Of a DNA stretch of 64,000 nucleotides, positions 62,626-64,000 are shown piece by piece. Position 1 is the stretch's first letter, and every line of letters starts with the position of its first letter. The stretch comes from Tetrapyrgos nigripes (taxonomy: Eukaryota > Basidiomycota > Agaricomycetes > Agaricales > Campanellaceae). Below the pieces are notes generated by a model, which was given only the letters and a program-made list of their open reading frames with translations, ran no database searches and had not been told where the DNA came from. A program made the position numbers and the translations under genes. The stretch spans positions 372,001 through 436,000 of the forward strand of contig JAACJM010000021.1 in assembly GCA_013368315.1 (NCBI GenBank), given 5' to 3'.

Positions 62626-62919
62626 GACGAAAAGAGGAAAGAGAGAAAGATGTTGGGTGGTGGTTGGGCCGAACAGATCTTGAGGTAGACAAAGAAGACG
62701 TGAGTGGGAAAGCAGGGGTCAGCGAACGCGTGCAGATACCCACCCACACTGACTAAGGTAAAAGAAGAGGGGTGTTTGGACAGGACAGCAATTGCCGGCC
62801 CAGGTACACAAGGAATGCAAACTCCAGATCACAAACAGCAAGAGCTGCGGTGCGGATTGACTGGACACTCCCAATCACTGATCACCCATGGAAACGTAAA
62901 TTTGATTGCTTCGTAAAAA

Positions 62920-62939
62920 CCCACTACTTACGTAGTGGG
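62920..62939 (+). terminator. Hairpin followed by a T run
   Basis: CCCACTAC and GTAGTGGG form a perfect 8 bp stem with loop TTAC, followed within three bases by T8. This resembles an intrinsic or polymerase III type stop, but no transcript ends here that I can name. Confidence 0.3.
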
Positions 62940-62949
62940 AATTTTTTTT

Positions 62950-63557
62950 ACTGACTAATTTGGAGCTGGCAAGCATGCTGGCAGGTGTCAATCTGGTGCG
63001 CTGTGAAGTTAAACACATAAATATATGCTCACCAGATGTTTTATGACAGTTATGCGGTATCTCTGAGCACAAGCTGGTAAGGTTCCGACTGTCCGGCAAA
63101 GCACGAGACTTTAGGTCATGTGCACATACTATATTTGGCAGGTAAACTCATGTGAACTTACCTTATATAGATGGTAAGGTAGGTAGGTTCCTCGACCGAG
63201 GCACTAAATTTTTTTCCAACCCCCGGTCATTAATTTTTTTTTTTGGACCCCCTTGGGTACTCACTCCAGAATAAACTGACCACACTAACCACCATGAATC
63301 ACAGGGCTGCTCACCATCCATGAAGGTAACAGCGTCTTTATTTCCTGCTGGCATTTGACTCGGCCATCTGCTAATCTTTCCCTGTATCTTTTCATCTTTT
63401 CCCCTTCTACCTTGCTTTCCTTACGTCTTACCTGCTGGTCCTCAATGACTGCCAATGACCTTCCTATCGCTGTTTCCTTGTAATCATAACTTTCAGGAAT
63501 TCTTGGTCTTGTCTGTCAACAGCGGTTTTTGACTTCACATCTTGTTGTGACAGTTAC
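62950..63557. other. Region with GTAGGTAGG / GGGGGTCC repeat words
   Basis: GGTAGGTAGGTTCCTCG at 63,179 and GGACCCCCTTGGGTACTCAC at 63,245 are shared, in altered arrangement, with DNA flanking mariner copy C (GTACTCACAAGGGGGTCC at 58,474 and GGTAGGTTCCCTCGCG at 60,152). T-rich runs lie at 63,208 and 63,235. No gene seen. Confidence 0.4.
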
Positions 63558-63615
63558 AAGGCCGAATGAAATGAGGCTGAGTTTCTTACACTCTCTTTCC
63601 ACGTGTGGCTATGTG
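63558..63615 (+). repeat. 60 bp dispersed repeat, copy 2
   Basis: AAGGCCGAATGAAATGAGGC through CCACGTGTGGCTATGT matches 27,172-27,232 in the same orientation. CpG is better kept here (GGCCGAATG versus GGCCAAATG). Confidence 0.65.
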
Positions 63616-63814
63616 TAAGTGTTCCCTATTTTACCTGTCCGTTTCATTCCGCATAATCTTCCATGTGATTTTCATTTTGTTTGTTGTTGCTTTTCTTCTG
63701 CTTCCTCCCACTTTCTGTCAGACCCAACATTATCACTTTCTTCCTTCATACCCTTGCCATTGGACCCAACCCTATGGCCCGTCTTTTTTCAATGATATCC
63801 TCCCCTCTGCTCCC

Positions 63815-63841
63815 ATCTATCTATCTATCTATCTATCTATT
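63815..63841 (+). repeat. (CTAT)n microsatellite
   Basis: TCTATCTATCTATC.. gives about six tetranucleotide units. Confidence 0.9.
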
Positions 63842-64000
63842 TGGTATCTGAGCTGTGATTCAAAGTCCAACTCAATGTGCTTCTCTCCATACCACCAACA
63901 CCACGTCTGTTCTAGTCTTCCTGGCTGTTGATATAAGCTCATCCCAGCTGCTGCAAGATCAGGCTGACCTTTACTTTCACAGAGACTAACATGATAATAC

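Overview
The window looks like a transposon-rich region of a filamentous basidiomycete, most likely an agaricomycete (mushroom-forming fungus). The evidence is the short introns of about 50-90 bp with GT..AG ends and CTAAC/CTAAT-like branch sites, a chromodomain-bearing Ty3/gypsy element, Ty1/copia elements whose primer-binding site matches an internal part of initiator tRNA-Met, a mushroom-style RecQ-like helicase pseudogene and a Tc1/mariner-derived element. No rRNA gene, CRISPR array or bacterial-style operon was seen. All calls were made by reading the sequence; no database was searched.

Layout. 1-6.4 kb: an old, stop-riddled Ty1/copia element (copia-0) on the minus strand, itself holding a solo LTR and an unassigned 1.4 kb insertion. 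6.4-10.7 kb: CpG-poor relic DNA with a second copy of that solo LTR and a tandem duplication. 10.7-12.8 kb: an unclassified 1.6 kb repeat (P) carrying a gypsy-type solo LTR. 14.4-26.3 kb: a multi-exon minus-strand gene of unknown function (gene X), split by a nearly complete Ty3/gypsy element (gypsy-1, 15,711-25,216, target duplication CTACC). The 5' LTR of gypsy-1 is in turn split by a 1,637 bp mariner-like element. 27.3-36.3 kb: an inverted second copy (Q) of the 1.6 kb repeat, holding a solo LTR and a full but decayed gypsy element (gypsy-2). 36.6-41 kb: a RecQ-like helicase pseudogene cut off by another Ty1/copia element (copia-1). 41.5-43.3 kb: relics of two minus-strand genes. 43.3-48.7 kb: a full Ty1/copia element (copia-2, target duplication AAGTG). 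49.7-56.5 kb: the most gene-like stretch, with a small secreted protein, a three-exon secreted protein and a three-exon gene of unknown function. 56.7-60.15 kb: two more copies of the 1,637 bp element in opposite orientation. 60.5-64 kb: a tRNA-like inverted pair, a multi-exon unknown gene and simple repeats.

The order of events can be read from nesting and empty sites. The mariner-like element entered gypsy-1 after gypsy-1 had entered gene X. The P and Q repeats act as empty-site controls for each other. Nearly all nonsense mutations in the retrotransposons sit at arginine codons and fit CGA to TGA, as expected from deamination of methylated CpG.

The most interesting item is an extra gene in gypsy-1 (ORF3, 24,153-24,668), placed between pol and the 3' LTR with its own TATA-like box. 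It encodes two tandem C-x(9-10)-C-x5-H-x3-H/C zinc-finger-like units followed by a tryptophan-rich tail with GW/WG dipeptides, the signature of Argonaute-binding proteins. The same double finger appears in the unrelated copia-1 element at 40,069-40,206. A silencing-related accessory protein carried by retrotransposons is a testable idea. The gypsy elements also share a conserved coding leader upstream of gag that has no ATG in gypsy-1.
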